Positions 1 through 6,644 of a stretch of 8,865 nucleotides of DNA are shown here, piece by piece (within the stretch, counting starts at the first letter, position 1; the number at the start of each line of letters is the position of its first letter). The stretch covers positions 1 through 8,865 of the forward strand of contig JAQSXN010000116.1 of assembly GCA_029256665.1 (NCBI GenBank), given 5' to 3'. The translations under genes and the position numbers were made by a program. Source of the DNA: Paenibacillus sp. (lineage in GTDB: Bacteria; Bacillota; Bacilli; Paenibacillales; Paenibacillaceae). The notes under the pieces are model-generated. The model had not been told where the DNA came from and did not search any database. It saw only the letters and a list, made by a program, of their open reading frames with translations.

Positions 1-776
1 ATATGGAAGGCATTTCGGGAATCGCGTTGAGAGAACAGATTACGCGCGGAGAAGCTCTGTACGAGGAAGCGAGGCAGCTTCTTACGGACGAAGTGAATGC
101 GGTCGTGGAGGGGCTGGTCCAAGCGGGGGCAAAGGAGATTATCGTCAAGGACGCTCACGCGACCGGCTACAATTTTCTGTTCGACCGCCTCCATCCGGCC
201 GCGTCGTATGTTGTTGGACCTTTGGCGCTGCCGAATCGTTTCCCAGGGCTGGATTCCTCGTTCGACGGCGCGCTGTTGATCGGCTATCACGGCATGGCCG
301 GCACGGAGGGGGCGATTCTGGATCATTCCTGGAGCACTGCCGATATATTCGGGCTGGAGCTTAACGGATCGCCGATCGGCGAAATCGGGTTCGAAGCGCT
401 TCTGTTCGGCCTTCACGGCGTTCCGATCATTTTCGTTTCGGGCGACGACAAAACCTGCGACGAGGCGAAGAAGCAATTGGGAACGGTCTTTACCTATGAA
501 ACGAAAAAGGCGACGGGACGGCATTCCGGATTGCTGAAGGCGCCGAAGAGAGTCCAACGGGAAATCGGCGAGTCCGCTGCGGAAGCCGTTGGCAGAAGAA
601 AGGAATGCAAGCCGTACGCATTGTCCGCTCCTTATGAGATGAAGATCATCTATATGAATACAAGCCTGGCGGATGGGCGTTATTACGACGGCCAGGACGC
701 GATTCGGCTTGACGGCCGAACAAAGCTGATCAAGGATACGGATTTGCTGCGACTATTCTCGAGAACCTTTGCATAA
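1..776 (+). CDS. D-aminopeptidase, DppA/M55 metallopeptidase family (5' partial)
   Basis: Family role: zinc-dependent cytoplasmic aminopeptidase that releases N-terminal D-amino acids such as D-Ala from short peptides. In Bacillus it sits in a dipeptide-transport operon. Counting from the first visible Met (base 3), the zinc and active-site residues are present: E2 of the MEGISG motif, H52 (DAHATG), H96 (GYHGMAG), H108 (LDHSW, the proposed catalytic His) and E127 (GEIGFEA). The ATG at base 3 is not the true start. In the family this Met is internal, preceded by a short strand and a zinc-binding Asp, and the two bases before it (AT) fit an Asp GAT codon. About 8-9 residues are therefore missing off the left edge. 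The C-terminus is complete at TAA 774-776. The next gene is 179 bases away, so it may belong to a separate, upstream peptide-uptake operon. The family call is firm; substrate is inferred. Confidence 0.9.
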   Translation, partial: MEGISGIALREQITRGEALYEEARQLLTDEVNAVVEGLVQAGAKEIIVKDAHATGYNFLFDRLHPAASYVVGPLALPNRFPGLDSSFDGALLIGYHGMAGTEGAILDHSWSTADIFGLELNGSPIGEIGFEALLFGLHGVPIIFVSGDDKTCDEAKKQLGTVFTYETKKATGRHSGLLKAPKRVQREIGESAAEAVGRRKECKPYALSAPYEMKIIYMNTSLADGRYYDGQDAIRLDGRTKLIKDTDLLRLFSRTFA

Positions 777-802
777 ACGGTCTCCAGCTCGTTTGGGAAG
801 GA

Positions 803-831
803 GTTTCGTAGGGTAGATGGACCTGCGAAAC
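803..831 (+). repeat. 10-bp imperfect hairpin in the 777-955 intergenic region
   Basis: GTTTCGTAGG (803-812) can pair with CCTGCGAAAC (822-831) around a 9-base loop; in RNA all ten pairs form, one as a U-G wobble (809/825). No T-run follows, so it is not a standard terminator for the peptidase gene. It could be part of a structured leader of the downstream operon or an operator. The pairing is seen directly; the role is unknown. Confidence 0.45.
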
Positions 832-842
832 GCGAAAGAAGC

Positions 843-857
843 TTAGCATAATGCTAA
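843..857. promoter_or_regulatory. Perfect 15-base palindrome, candidate operator
   Basis: TTAGCATAATGCTAA is a perfect inverted repeat (7-base arms, one central A) lying 99 bases before the start of the 956 gene. It includes CATAAT (847-852), close to a sigma-A -10 box, but I find only a poor -35 match upstream (CTGCGA, 823-828). Compact odd-length palindromes like this are typical of dimeric repressor sites. Which protein would bind is not visible; the AraC regulator encoded downstream would more usually bind direct repeats. Confidence 0.4.
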
Positions 858-886
858 AAAAATGCACATTACCTTCTAAAAAAACG

Positions 887-911
887 TCAACTCCGCGCAT
901 AACGGAGTTGA
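887..911 (-). terminator. Hairpin with minus-strand T7 tail, ahead of the operon
   Basis: TCAACTCCG (887-895) and CGGAGTTGA (903-911) form a perfect 9-bp stem with a 7-base loop. On the plus strand A7 precedes it (878-884) and no T-run follows. On the minus strand the stem is followed by CG and then seven Ts, the form of an intrinsic terminator. No minus-strand gene is seen feeding into it. It could instead be an operator or leader hairpin for the plus-strand operon, ending 31 bases before the ribosome site. Confidence 0.45.
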
Positions 912-955
912 TATAGTAATAGTAAGCAAGGTGGAGGAAGGAAGGAGGCCAACCG

Positions 956-1810
956 ATGTTGTCAGGCAGATTGGGCGTATTGACGGATGAAGTATCCGAC
1001 CAATACGAGGAAGCGCTTCAATGGGCGGCGGAGCAGGGTCTGAGCCATGTGGAGGTGCGTATGGTGGGCGGGCGCAATGTCGCGGAGCTGACCGACGATC
1101 AGGCGGTCGAGATGCGCCGGAAGGCTGAAGCGATGGGATTGTACATATCGGCCGTCGCTTCGCCGCTGTTCAAATGCGCGTTGGATCCCGCGAGGCCCGT
1201 AGCTGCGGGAGATACATTCGGACAAAAGGAAGAAAGCGTCGAAGCTCACCACGGCAAGCTGGCGAGAGTGATCCAAATCGCAAAGCTGCTCGGCACTCAT
1301 CGAATAAGGATCTTCTCGTTCTGGCGGGAGGAAAATCCGGGATTATATACATCCGAGATTAGCAATCATTTAAGACGGGCCGCCCGGACCGCTGCCGCGG
1401 AAGGAATCGAGCTTCTGCTCGAGAACGAGCCCTCCTGTAACGGAGGCGTTGCCGAAGAAGTGGCTGCGATCGTTCGTTCGGTCGATTCATCGGCCCTGCG
1501 CGCGCTTTGGGATCCAGGCAACGAGGCTCACGCGGGCAGGGAAGCGTATCCGGCGGGCTATGAATCCGTGAAGGAGCTTGTGGGCCATGTTCATCTTAAG
1601 GATGCCTACGTTGGCCCTAACGGCAAAGGGCGCTGCGTGCCGCTAGGATCAGGTACCGTGCCGGTGATCGCGCAGCTCCGGGCATTGGCCGCGGATGGTT
1701 ACGAAGGGCTATTTACCATCGAAACGCACTTCACGCCCGAAGGCGGAAGCCGAATGACGGGAACGCGCATCACGCTTGAAGCGTTGAAGGCGCTGCTTAA
1801 GGAGGTGTAG
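956..1810 (+). CDS. Sugar phosphate isomerase/epimerase (xylose isomerase-like TIM barrel)
   Basis: 284 aa, full length for the AP endonuclease 2/xylose-isomerase-like TIM-barrel family: metal-dependent cytoplasmic enzymes that isomerise, epimerise or (in some members) eliminate from sugars and keto-sugars. Metal-ligand positions are recognisable at the expected strand ends: E156 (LLENEP), D186-N189 (WDPGNE), H211/H213 (GHVHLKD) and E256-H258 (IETH). The start is fixed by AAGGAGG at 942-948, seven bases before the ATG. The gene begins a close-packed run; its end carries the ribosome site of the oxidoreductase that follows 4 bases later. Such pairs often act in succession on a 3-keto sugar, but the reaction cannot be read from sequence. 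It is clearly different from the second isomerase at 4808, so the two probably do different steps. Confidence 0.85.
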   Translation: MLSGRLGVLTDEVSDQYEEALQWAAEQGLSHVEVRMVGGRNVAELTDDQAVEMRRKAEAMGLYISAVASPLFKCALDPARPVAAGDTFGQKEESVEAHHGKLARVIQIAKLLGTHRIRIFSFWREENPGLYTSEISNHLRRAARTAAAEGIELLLENEPSCNGGVAEEVAAIVRSVDSSALRALWDPGNEAHAGREAYPAGYESVKELVGHVHLKDAYVGPNGKGRCVPLGSGTVPVIAQLRALAADGYEGLFTIETHFTPEGGSRMTGTRITLEALKALLKEV

Positions 1811-1814
1811 GGCA

Positions 1815-2837
1815 TTGGCACAATGGCGGTTTGGAATTATCGGCTGCGGAAGCATCGCGGATATGCATACCGAGGCGATTCGACAGATCGAGGATGCAAG
1901 ATTGCTTATCGTATCCAGCCGTAACGAAGTTAAAGCGAGAGCGGTTGCGGACCGCGAGCGCTGCGCATGGACGACCGATTACAAGGAACTGCTTAACCGC
2001 TCCGATGTCGATATCGTCTGCGTCACGACTTCGAGCGGAAGCCACGCATCCATCGGGCTAGACGTACTCGAGGCAGGCAAGCATCTCGTGGTGGAGAAGC
2101 CGATCGCCATGAACGCGAAGGATGCGCAGGCTCTGGTCGACAAAGCCGCGGAGAAGGGCGTTACCCTCTCGGTCATCTCGCAACGCCGGCTCGAGGCCAA
2201 CAATCAAGCGATTAAGCGGGTTCTGGACGGAGGAGGCCTCGGCAAGCTTTTGCTGGCCGAGGTGGCGCTTCCCTTCTACCGCAGCCAAGAATATTACGAC
2301 AGCGCCAATTGGAGAGGAACGATCTCGGAGGATGGCGGCGTTTTGATGAATCAGGGTATTCATTGTCTGGATCTGATGCTCTGGTTCGCCGGGAAGGTCA
2401 GAACGGTGTTCGGCAAGACGGCCACCCAAACCCATCACATTGAAGCGGAGGATTTGGGACTGGCGATTGTGCGGTTTGAGAGCGGAGCTTATGGCACTAT
2501 CATGGCCTCGACTTCCGTCTCGCCCGGTTATCCGGCGTCGATTACCCTCTATGGCGAGAAAGGCACCATCAAGCTGGAGGGTTCCACGATCGTACGCTGG
2601 TCCGTACCCGGCTGGGACGAACCGAACTGGACGCAAGAGGAGACATACGGAGGCGTGTCGGATCCGCGGAGCATTGTTTCCGAATTCCATCAAAGCCAAT
2701 TGATCGACGTAATGGCCGCCATCGAGACGGGCGTGAAGCCGATAAGTTCGGGCGAGGACGGAGCGAGAGCGGTTCAACTGGTGGAAACGATTTACAGAAG
2801 CGCGGCCGAAGGCAAGGAAATCATGCTCGGCAGCTAA
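1815..2837 (+). CDS. Gfo/Idh/MocA family NAD(P)-dependent oxidoreductase (TTG start)
   Basis: 340 aa, normal for the family, which oxidises or reduces hydroxyl groups of sugars, inositols and glycosides with NAD(P). The N-terminal Rossmann domain has GIIGCGSIA (residues 7-15) and EKP at 94-96, the family signature with the catalytic Lys. The C-terminal alpha/beta domain has GGVLMNQGIHCLDLMLW (174-190) with His183 and Asp186 in the usual substrate-site pattern. The start is a TTG: AAGGAGGTG (1799-1807), inside the end of the previous gene, lies seven bases upstream. The next in-frame ATG (1863) would remove the whole glycine motif. Four bases separate it from the isomerase gene, so the two are likely translated together. 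It is the first of two family members here; substrate is unknown. Confidence 0.88.
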   Translation: MAQWRFGIIGCGSIADMHTEAIRQIEDARLLIVSSRNEVKARAVADRERCAWTTDYKELLNRSDVDIVCVTTSSGSHASIGLDVLEAGKHLVVEKPIAMNAKDAQALVDKAAEKGVTLSVISQRRLEANNQAIKRVLDGGGLGKLLLAEVALPFYRSQEYYDSANWRGTISEDGGVLMNQGIHCLDLMLWFAGKVRTVFGKTATQTHHIEAEDLGLAIVRFESGAYGTIMASTSVSPGYPASITLYGEKGTIKLEGSTIVRWSVPGWDEPNWTQEETYGGVSDPRSIVSEFHQSQLIDVMAAIETGVKPISSGEDGARAVQLVETIYRSAAEGKEIMLGS

Positions 2838-2855
2838 CGGAAGGAGCGATGAGAA

Positions 2856-3638
2856 ATGGCAGTACGATTGCAGCCTGTCCATGAGGAAACGGTGGATACC
2901 CTGCGCGTCCGCGTATATCGCAGCCGCGACGAGATGGGAAAGGCGGCAGGGGAAGCGGCGGCGGCAAAGATCAAGGAGCTGCTGGCCCTGCAGGAGCAGG
3001 TCCGCATCGTTTTTGCGGCAGCCCCATCGCAAAATGAAATGCTCGATGCACTCGCCTCCGATCAGGGGATCGATTGGCAGCGAGTGACGGCTCTTCACAT
3101 GGACGAATACATGGGATTGCCTGCCGGCTCCCCCCAATCCTTCGGCCGGTATCTGAAGGAACGGCTGTTCGATCGCGTAAAGCCAGGCCGCGTCTTATAC
3201 TTAGACGGCACGAATGAGCCCGGCGAGGAATGCAGCCGATACGAGGCGTTGCTGCGGGAGGCGCCGATCGATATCGTATGTCTCGGCATCGGCGAGAACG
3301 GGCATATCGCTTTCAACGATCCGCCGGTTGCCGATTTCCACGATCCGCTTCTGGTCAAGGCGGTCGAGCTCGAGGACGTATGCCGACTACAGCAGGTGCA
3401 TGATGGATGTTTCGGCTCGCTCGGCGAAGTTCCGACTCATGCGCTAACGCTCACGATTCCGGCTCTGCTCGCCGGCGCGCATCTCTTCTGCGTCGTGCCC
3501 GGGGAGAGGAAAAGGCAGGCGATTGAGCGCACGCTGCGCGGCCCGATGACTCCGGATTGTCCGTCCTCAAGCTTAAGGACGCATCCCGATTGCATGCTGT
3601 TCGTGGATGAAGCGTCTTACCCGGGAGCATGGCGATGA
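2856..3638 (+). CDS. NagB-like glucosamine-6-phosphate deaminase / 6-phosphogluconolactonase fold protein
   Basis: 260 aa, close to the roughly 240-270 of NagB, which converts glucosamine-6-P to fructose-6-P and ammonia. Conserved: MDEYMGLP (82-89), where D83 matches the general base Asp72 of E. coli NagB; GIGENGHIAFNDP (144-156), where H150 matches His143; R177 and K219 at the positions of the phosphate-binding Arg172 and Lys208. Changed: E. coli Asp141 is N148 (also Asn in B. subtilis NagB), Glu148 is D155, and the usual phosphate-loop TGGTP region reads AAAPSQNE (54-61). It therefore belongs to a divergent NagB subfamily and may use a different amino sugar. AAGGAG at 2841-2846 gives 9-base spacing to the ATG. 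It overlaps the NagA-type gene, which strongly supports an amino-sugar role. Alternative: a lactonase of the same fold. Confidence 0.82.
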   Translation: MAVRLQPVHEETVDTLRVRVYRSRDEMGKAAGEAAAAKIKELLALQEQVRIVFAAAPSQNEMLDALASDQGIDWQRVTALHMDEYMGLPAGSPQSFGRYLKERLFDRVKPGRVLYLDGTNEPGEECSRYEALLREAPIDIVCLGIGENGHIAFNDPPVADFHDPLLVKAVELEDVCRLQQVHDGCFGSLGEVPTHALTLTIPALLAGAHLFCVVPGERKRQAIERTLRGPMTPDCPSSSLRTHPDCMLFVDEASYPGAWR

Positions 3639-4792
3639 GACTCAAGGCGCTTCATTATGAATCGGAACAACCGGTAAACATCGATATCGATCAAGGCAGG
3701 ATCGTGCGGATTTCGGAAACCGAGGCCGAACAAGAGGAAAGAGCTTTAATGCCTTACGCGGCGCCGGGACTCGTCGATCTTCAAATTAACGGTTACATGG
3801 GCAATGATTTCAACGAGTTGCCCCTTAGCGCCGAAACGGTCAGTAGCGCCGTTAGGAAGCTATGGCGGGAAGGCGTGACCGGATTCTATCCGACTGTCGT
3901 TACCAACCGTCCGGAATCGATTCTTGAAGCGATGGAATCGATCCGGCGCGCCTGCGAGAGCGATCCGGCCGTCTCTTCCGCCATTGCCGGGATTCATCTG
4001 GAGGGACCGTTCATTTCTCCCGAGGACGGCGCAAGAGGGGCGCATCGCAAGGATTACGTGAGAAAGCCGGATTGGGAGCTGTTTAGCAGATGGCAGGAAG
4101 CTTCCGGAGGCCGAATCGCCATTGTGACGATGTCTCCGGAGTGGGAAGGAAGCGGGACGTTCATACGCCAATGTACGGACAGCGGGGTTACGGTTTCGAT
4201 CGGGCACACCTCGGCAACCTCGGAGCAAATCCGGGAAGCAGCGGCTTGCGGCGCCCGCATGTCAACCCATTTCGGCAATGGCGCCCACCTGATGCTGCCC
4301 AGACATCCCAATTATTTATGGGAGCAGCTTGCCCAGGACGAACTTTGGTGCTGCGTCATTGCCGACGGCTTCCATCTGCCCGACCAGGTGCTGAAGATTG
4401 TGTTGAAAGTGAAAGGGCCGCGCGCGCTGCTGGTCAGCGATGCCGTATATTTGAGCGGGCTGCCGGCCGGCACGTATACGACGCATATCGGCGGCCGCGT
4501 CGTGCTGAGCCCGGAGGGCAGGCTTTGTCTTGCGGAGCAAGAACAGCTTCTTGCAGGTTCGGCCCAGATGCTGCTATGGGGCATCGAACAGTTGACAAGC
4601 CGCGGGCTCGCGGAGCTCGGCGCGGCGTGGAATATGGCGTCGACCGGTCCGGCGGGGTTCATGGGACTGCCCGCCGCCGAAGGATTGTCGGCAGGCGCAC
4701 CAGCAGATCTTGTCCTGTTCAGGCGGGAGAGCGGCAAGCTGACAATCGAAAGCACTTATAAGTCGGGCAATCTCGTTTTCAATGCAATTTGA
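3635..4792 (+). CDS. nagA: N-acetylglucosamine-6-phosphate deacetylase (NagA type)
   Basis: Amidohydrolase that removes acetate from N-acetylglucosamine-6-P in the cytoplasm, the step before NagB. Numbering from ATG 3635 (385 aa): PGLVDLQINGY (44-54), which has Q and N where other amidohydrolases have the HxH pair, as is usual for NagA; HLEGPF with metal ligand E123; H137; GHTSAT with H191; H212; DGFH with H247; and catalytic D269 in LVSDA. R223 and N215 match substrate/phosphate contacts of E. coli NagA, but the segment reads THFGNGAH rather than the common THLFNAM or THLYNAM, so this is a variant subfamily. Start: two in-frame ATGs exist (3629 and 3635). GGGAG (3623-3627) is only 1 base before the first but 7 before the second, and the second gives a classic ATGA overlap with the upstream stop, so 3635 is preferred. 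Confidence 0.88.
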   Translation: MRLKALHYESEQPVNIDIDQGRIVRISETEAEQEERALMPYAAPGLVDLQINGYMGNDFNELPLSAETVSSAVRKLWREGVTGFYPTVVTNRPESILEAMESIRRACESDPAVSSAIAGIHLEGPFISPEDGARGAHRKDYVRKPDWELFSRWQEASGGRIAIVTMSPEWEGSGTFIRQCTDSGVTVSIGHTSATSEQIREAAACGARMSTHFGNGAHLMLPRHPNYLWEQLAQDELWCCVIADGFHLPDQVLKIVLKVKGPRALLVSDAVYLSGLPAGTYTTHIGGRVVLSPEGRLCLAEQEQLLAGSAQMLLWGIEQLTSRGLAELGAAWNMASTGPAGFMGLPAAEGLSAGAPADLVLFRRESGKLTIESTYKSGNLVFNAI

Positions 4793-4807
4793 ATAGGAGG
4801 AAGCTAT

Positions 4808-5662
4808 ATGAAGCTAGCGGCATTTGGCGGCGTATTTATCGAGCACAGCATTCAGGAAGCGATGCAGTTGACCAAGAAGTTGGGGTTGAACGGCATTGAG
4901 ATCGCGGCACGGGAGCCGCATATCTCGCCGAACTCCAGCTTGGCGAGAGTCCGGGAAGTCAAGGCGCTCGCCGGCAGTCTGGAACTGGAGATACCGGTTC
5001 TGGCCGGATATGTCGGAGGCTTTTCCGATGCCTCCGACAGCGAAGCCCGCAACAGCTTCGAAGAGCTCAAACGGCTTCTGGAAATTGCCGGGCACTTGGA
5101 CTGCGGGATGATCCGCGTCTTTCCGGGCGGCCCGAACGCGTTCTTGGCCAGCGACTATCATTATGCCAAAGCGGCGCACTGGCTGAACTTGTGCGCGGAG
5201 GAAGCCATGAAGCATCAAGTGAAAATATTGATGGAAATTCATAACGATTCGCTTGTCGAAACCGTTGATGGCAGCTTGCGTCTGCTCGACATGATCGATC
5301 GCGACAATGTCGGCATGATTCATGACGCAGGCAATATGTATATCACCGACACGGATTACGGCCGCGATTCCGTAATGAAGCTGGGAAACCGTCTGTTCCA
5401 TGTTCATATCAAGGATGAGCTCCGCGTTGATGAAGTAGGAGCGCCTGGAACGTTTACGTCGACGACCCGCCACGGCAAGGAAAAGTTCATTCAAAGCCGG
5501 TTGGGCGAAGGCGGCGCCGATCACCGGCCGCTGTTTGACGCCCTTCGGGAGGTCGGCTATTCCGGCTGGATGACGCTTGAATGCCATGCGCCGTTTCCGG
5601 CCTACGAGAGGCTGGAACACGATCTGAACGTCGTTCGCGGATTGTTGGCCGACGCAGGGTAA
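4808..5662 (+). CDS. Second sugar phosphate isomerase/epimerase (TIM barrel)
   Basis: 284 aa, complete member of the xylose-isomerase-like TIM-barrel family. Metal and active-site landmarks: E143 (LMEIHND), H172-D173 (IHDAGN), H198/H200 (FHVHIKDE) and E258-H260 (LECH). The pattern matches metal-dependent hexose/keto-sugar epimerases and the 2-keto-inositol/IolE-like group in general terms, without fixing a substrate. The start has AGGAGG at 4795-4800, seven bases before the ATG and overlapping none of the upstream stop, 15 bases after the deacetylase gene, so it is probably cotranscribed. It differs from the 956 isomerase in most loops. A 70-base gap follows without a convincing terminator, so read-through into the regulator gene is possible. 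Confidence 0.85.
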   Translation: MKLAAFGGVFIEHSIQEAMQLTKKLGLNGIEIAAREPHISPNSSLARVREVKALAGSLELEIPVLAGYVGGFSDASDSEARNSFEELKRLLEIAGHLDCGMIRVFPGGPNAFLASDYHYAKAAHWLNLCAEEAMKHQVKILMEIHNDSLVETVDGSLRLLDMIDRDNVGMIHDAGNMYITDTDYGRDSVMKLGNRLFHVHIKDELRVDEVGAPGTFTSTTRHGKEKFIQSRLGEGGADHRPLFDALREVGYSGWMTLECHAPFPAYERLEHDLNVVRGLLADAG

Positions 5663-5732
5663 CAGGCACGGTAAACCGCATTCCGGATTCGGGCCGGCGT
5701 ACGGGGATAAGGCAAGGATAGGTGGGACGGGG

Positions 5733-6644
5733 ATGAATCAGAAGAAAGGAATTCAACAGTACCAAGGCTGGAATCAATTAAACCGGCAGTTTCCTTTCAA
5801 AATTTTCCGCTACTCTAGCGAGTTATTGAAGCAGTCCATGCACATGCACGACTACGTGCAGATTGCCTATGTGCGCAAAGGCATGTGCAACCATCAAATG
5901 CACGGCAAGTCGTTAACCGTTAGCGGCGGCGATTTGTTCATCATTAATCCCGGCATCGGACACAGCTTCAGCGCCATAGCGGAGAAGGAATTCGAGCTTG
6001 TGCTGGTCGATTTCGCGCCGGATCTGCTTGACGGGCTGCTCGGGCCAATGGAGGACGAGTTAAGGCGATATCTCGTTCCCGGTCATGAGCCAGCTTCGCA
6101 TTCGTGGCTTCATATCGGCAAAAGCAGACAAAACCTGGTCATTCAACTGCTGTTGGATATGCAGGAAGAGTTCAAGAGCATGGAATTCGGCAGCGAGTAC
6201 GCGATCCGGCTGGCGCTGGTCAAGCTGCTTATAATCGCGGAGCGCGAATATCGCCGCAACCGGCGTAAGCCGACACCGGCGCCAGCCGCAGACGAACGGC
6301 AGCCGATCGAAGACGTCAGGCGGTACATCCACGACAACTACAGCCAGGATATCCCCCTTAAGCAAGGGGCCTACATCGCGAATATGGCGCCGGCCTACTT
6401 CAGTCATATCTTCAAAAAGGTGACAGGTCAATCGTTCGTCGATTACATGAACGAGGTGCGCGTCGAACGGGCGATGGAGCTGATCCGCCGCGGCTCGCTG
6501 ACCATCACCCAGATCGGTTACCAGGTCGGATACCGTCATTTAGGCCATTTCATCCGTACGTTCAAGAAGCGGACGGGGATTACGCCGACCGACTACAAGA
6601 AAACGTTCGGAGATAGGCAAACACAGGGAGAGAGGGATAAATAA
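5733..6644 (+). CDS. AraC family transcriptional regulator
   Basis: 303 aa with the two-part AraC layout. Residues about 20-95 form a cupin-like effector domain (HMHD at 37-40, GGDLFIINPGIGHSF at 65-79). Residues about 190-292 form the double helix-turn-helix DNA-binding domain, with FSHIFKKVTGQSF (223-235), RVERAMELI (243-251) and the second-helix signature ITQIGYQVGYRHLGHFIRTF (258-277) ending in TGITPTDYKK. The first HTH is atypical: the usual 'ELA..V.LS' reads LKQGAYIANMAP. The Pro/Ala/Arg-rich stretch at 174-188 is the domain linker. A moderate ribosome site AGGTG (5720-5724) sits 8 bases before the ATG. It probably senses a sugar of this pathway and controls the surrounding genes; this is inferred from position. 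No own promoter is evident in the 70-base gap. Confidence 0.9.
   Translation: MNQKKGIQQYQGWNQLNRQFPFKIFRYSSELLKQSMHMHDYVQIAYVRKGMCNHQMHGKSLTVSGGDLFIINPGIGHSFSAIAEKEFELVLVDFAPDLLDGLLGPMEDELRRYLVPGHEPASHSWLHIGKSRQNLVIQLLLDMQEEFKSMEFGSEYAIRLALVKLLIIAEREYRRNRRKPTPAPAADERQPIEDVRRYIHDNYSQDIPLKQGAYIANMAPAYFSHIFKKVTGQSFVDYMNEVRVERAMELIRRGSLTITQIGYQVGYRHLGHFIRTFKKRTGITPTDYKKTFGDRQTQGERDK

Noticed and set aside
817..846. Nine-codon frame MDLRNAKEA as a leader peptide
   Set aside because: AAGGAG at 798-803 is 13 bases away, rather far, and there is no run of regulatory codons; too short to support.
847..852. CATAAT as the -10 box of the operon promoter
   Set aside because: The best -35 candidate (CTGCGA, 823-828) matches the consensus at only three positions; not enough to annotate a promoter.
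2058..3137. 359-codon open frame on the minus strand
   Set aside because: It lies opposite two well-supported genes (oxidoreductase and NagB-like), has no recognisable domain and a composition typical of antisense frames in GC-rich DNA.
4090..4761. 223-codon plus-strand open frame inside the deacetylase gene
   Set aside because: Arg-rich out-of-frame reading of the NagA-type gene without any recognisable domain.
4814..5620. 268-codon minus-strand open frame
   Set aside because: It is the antisense shadow of the second TIM-barrel isomerase, which has all its metal-site motifs and a strong ribosome site.
5663..5732. Promoter or terminator between the second isomerase and AraC genes
   Set aside because: Only 4-base CCGG repeats are seen, without a T-run or a -35/-10 pair.
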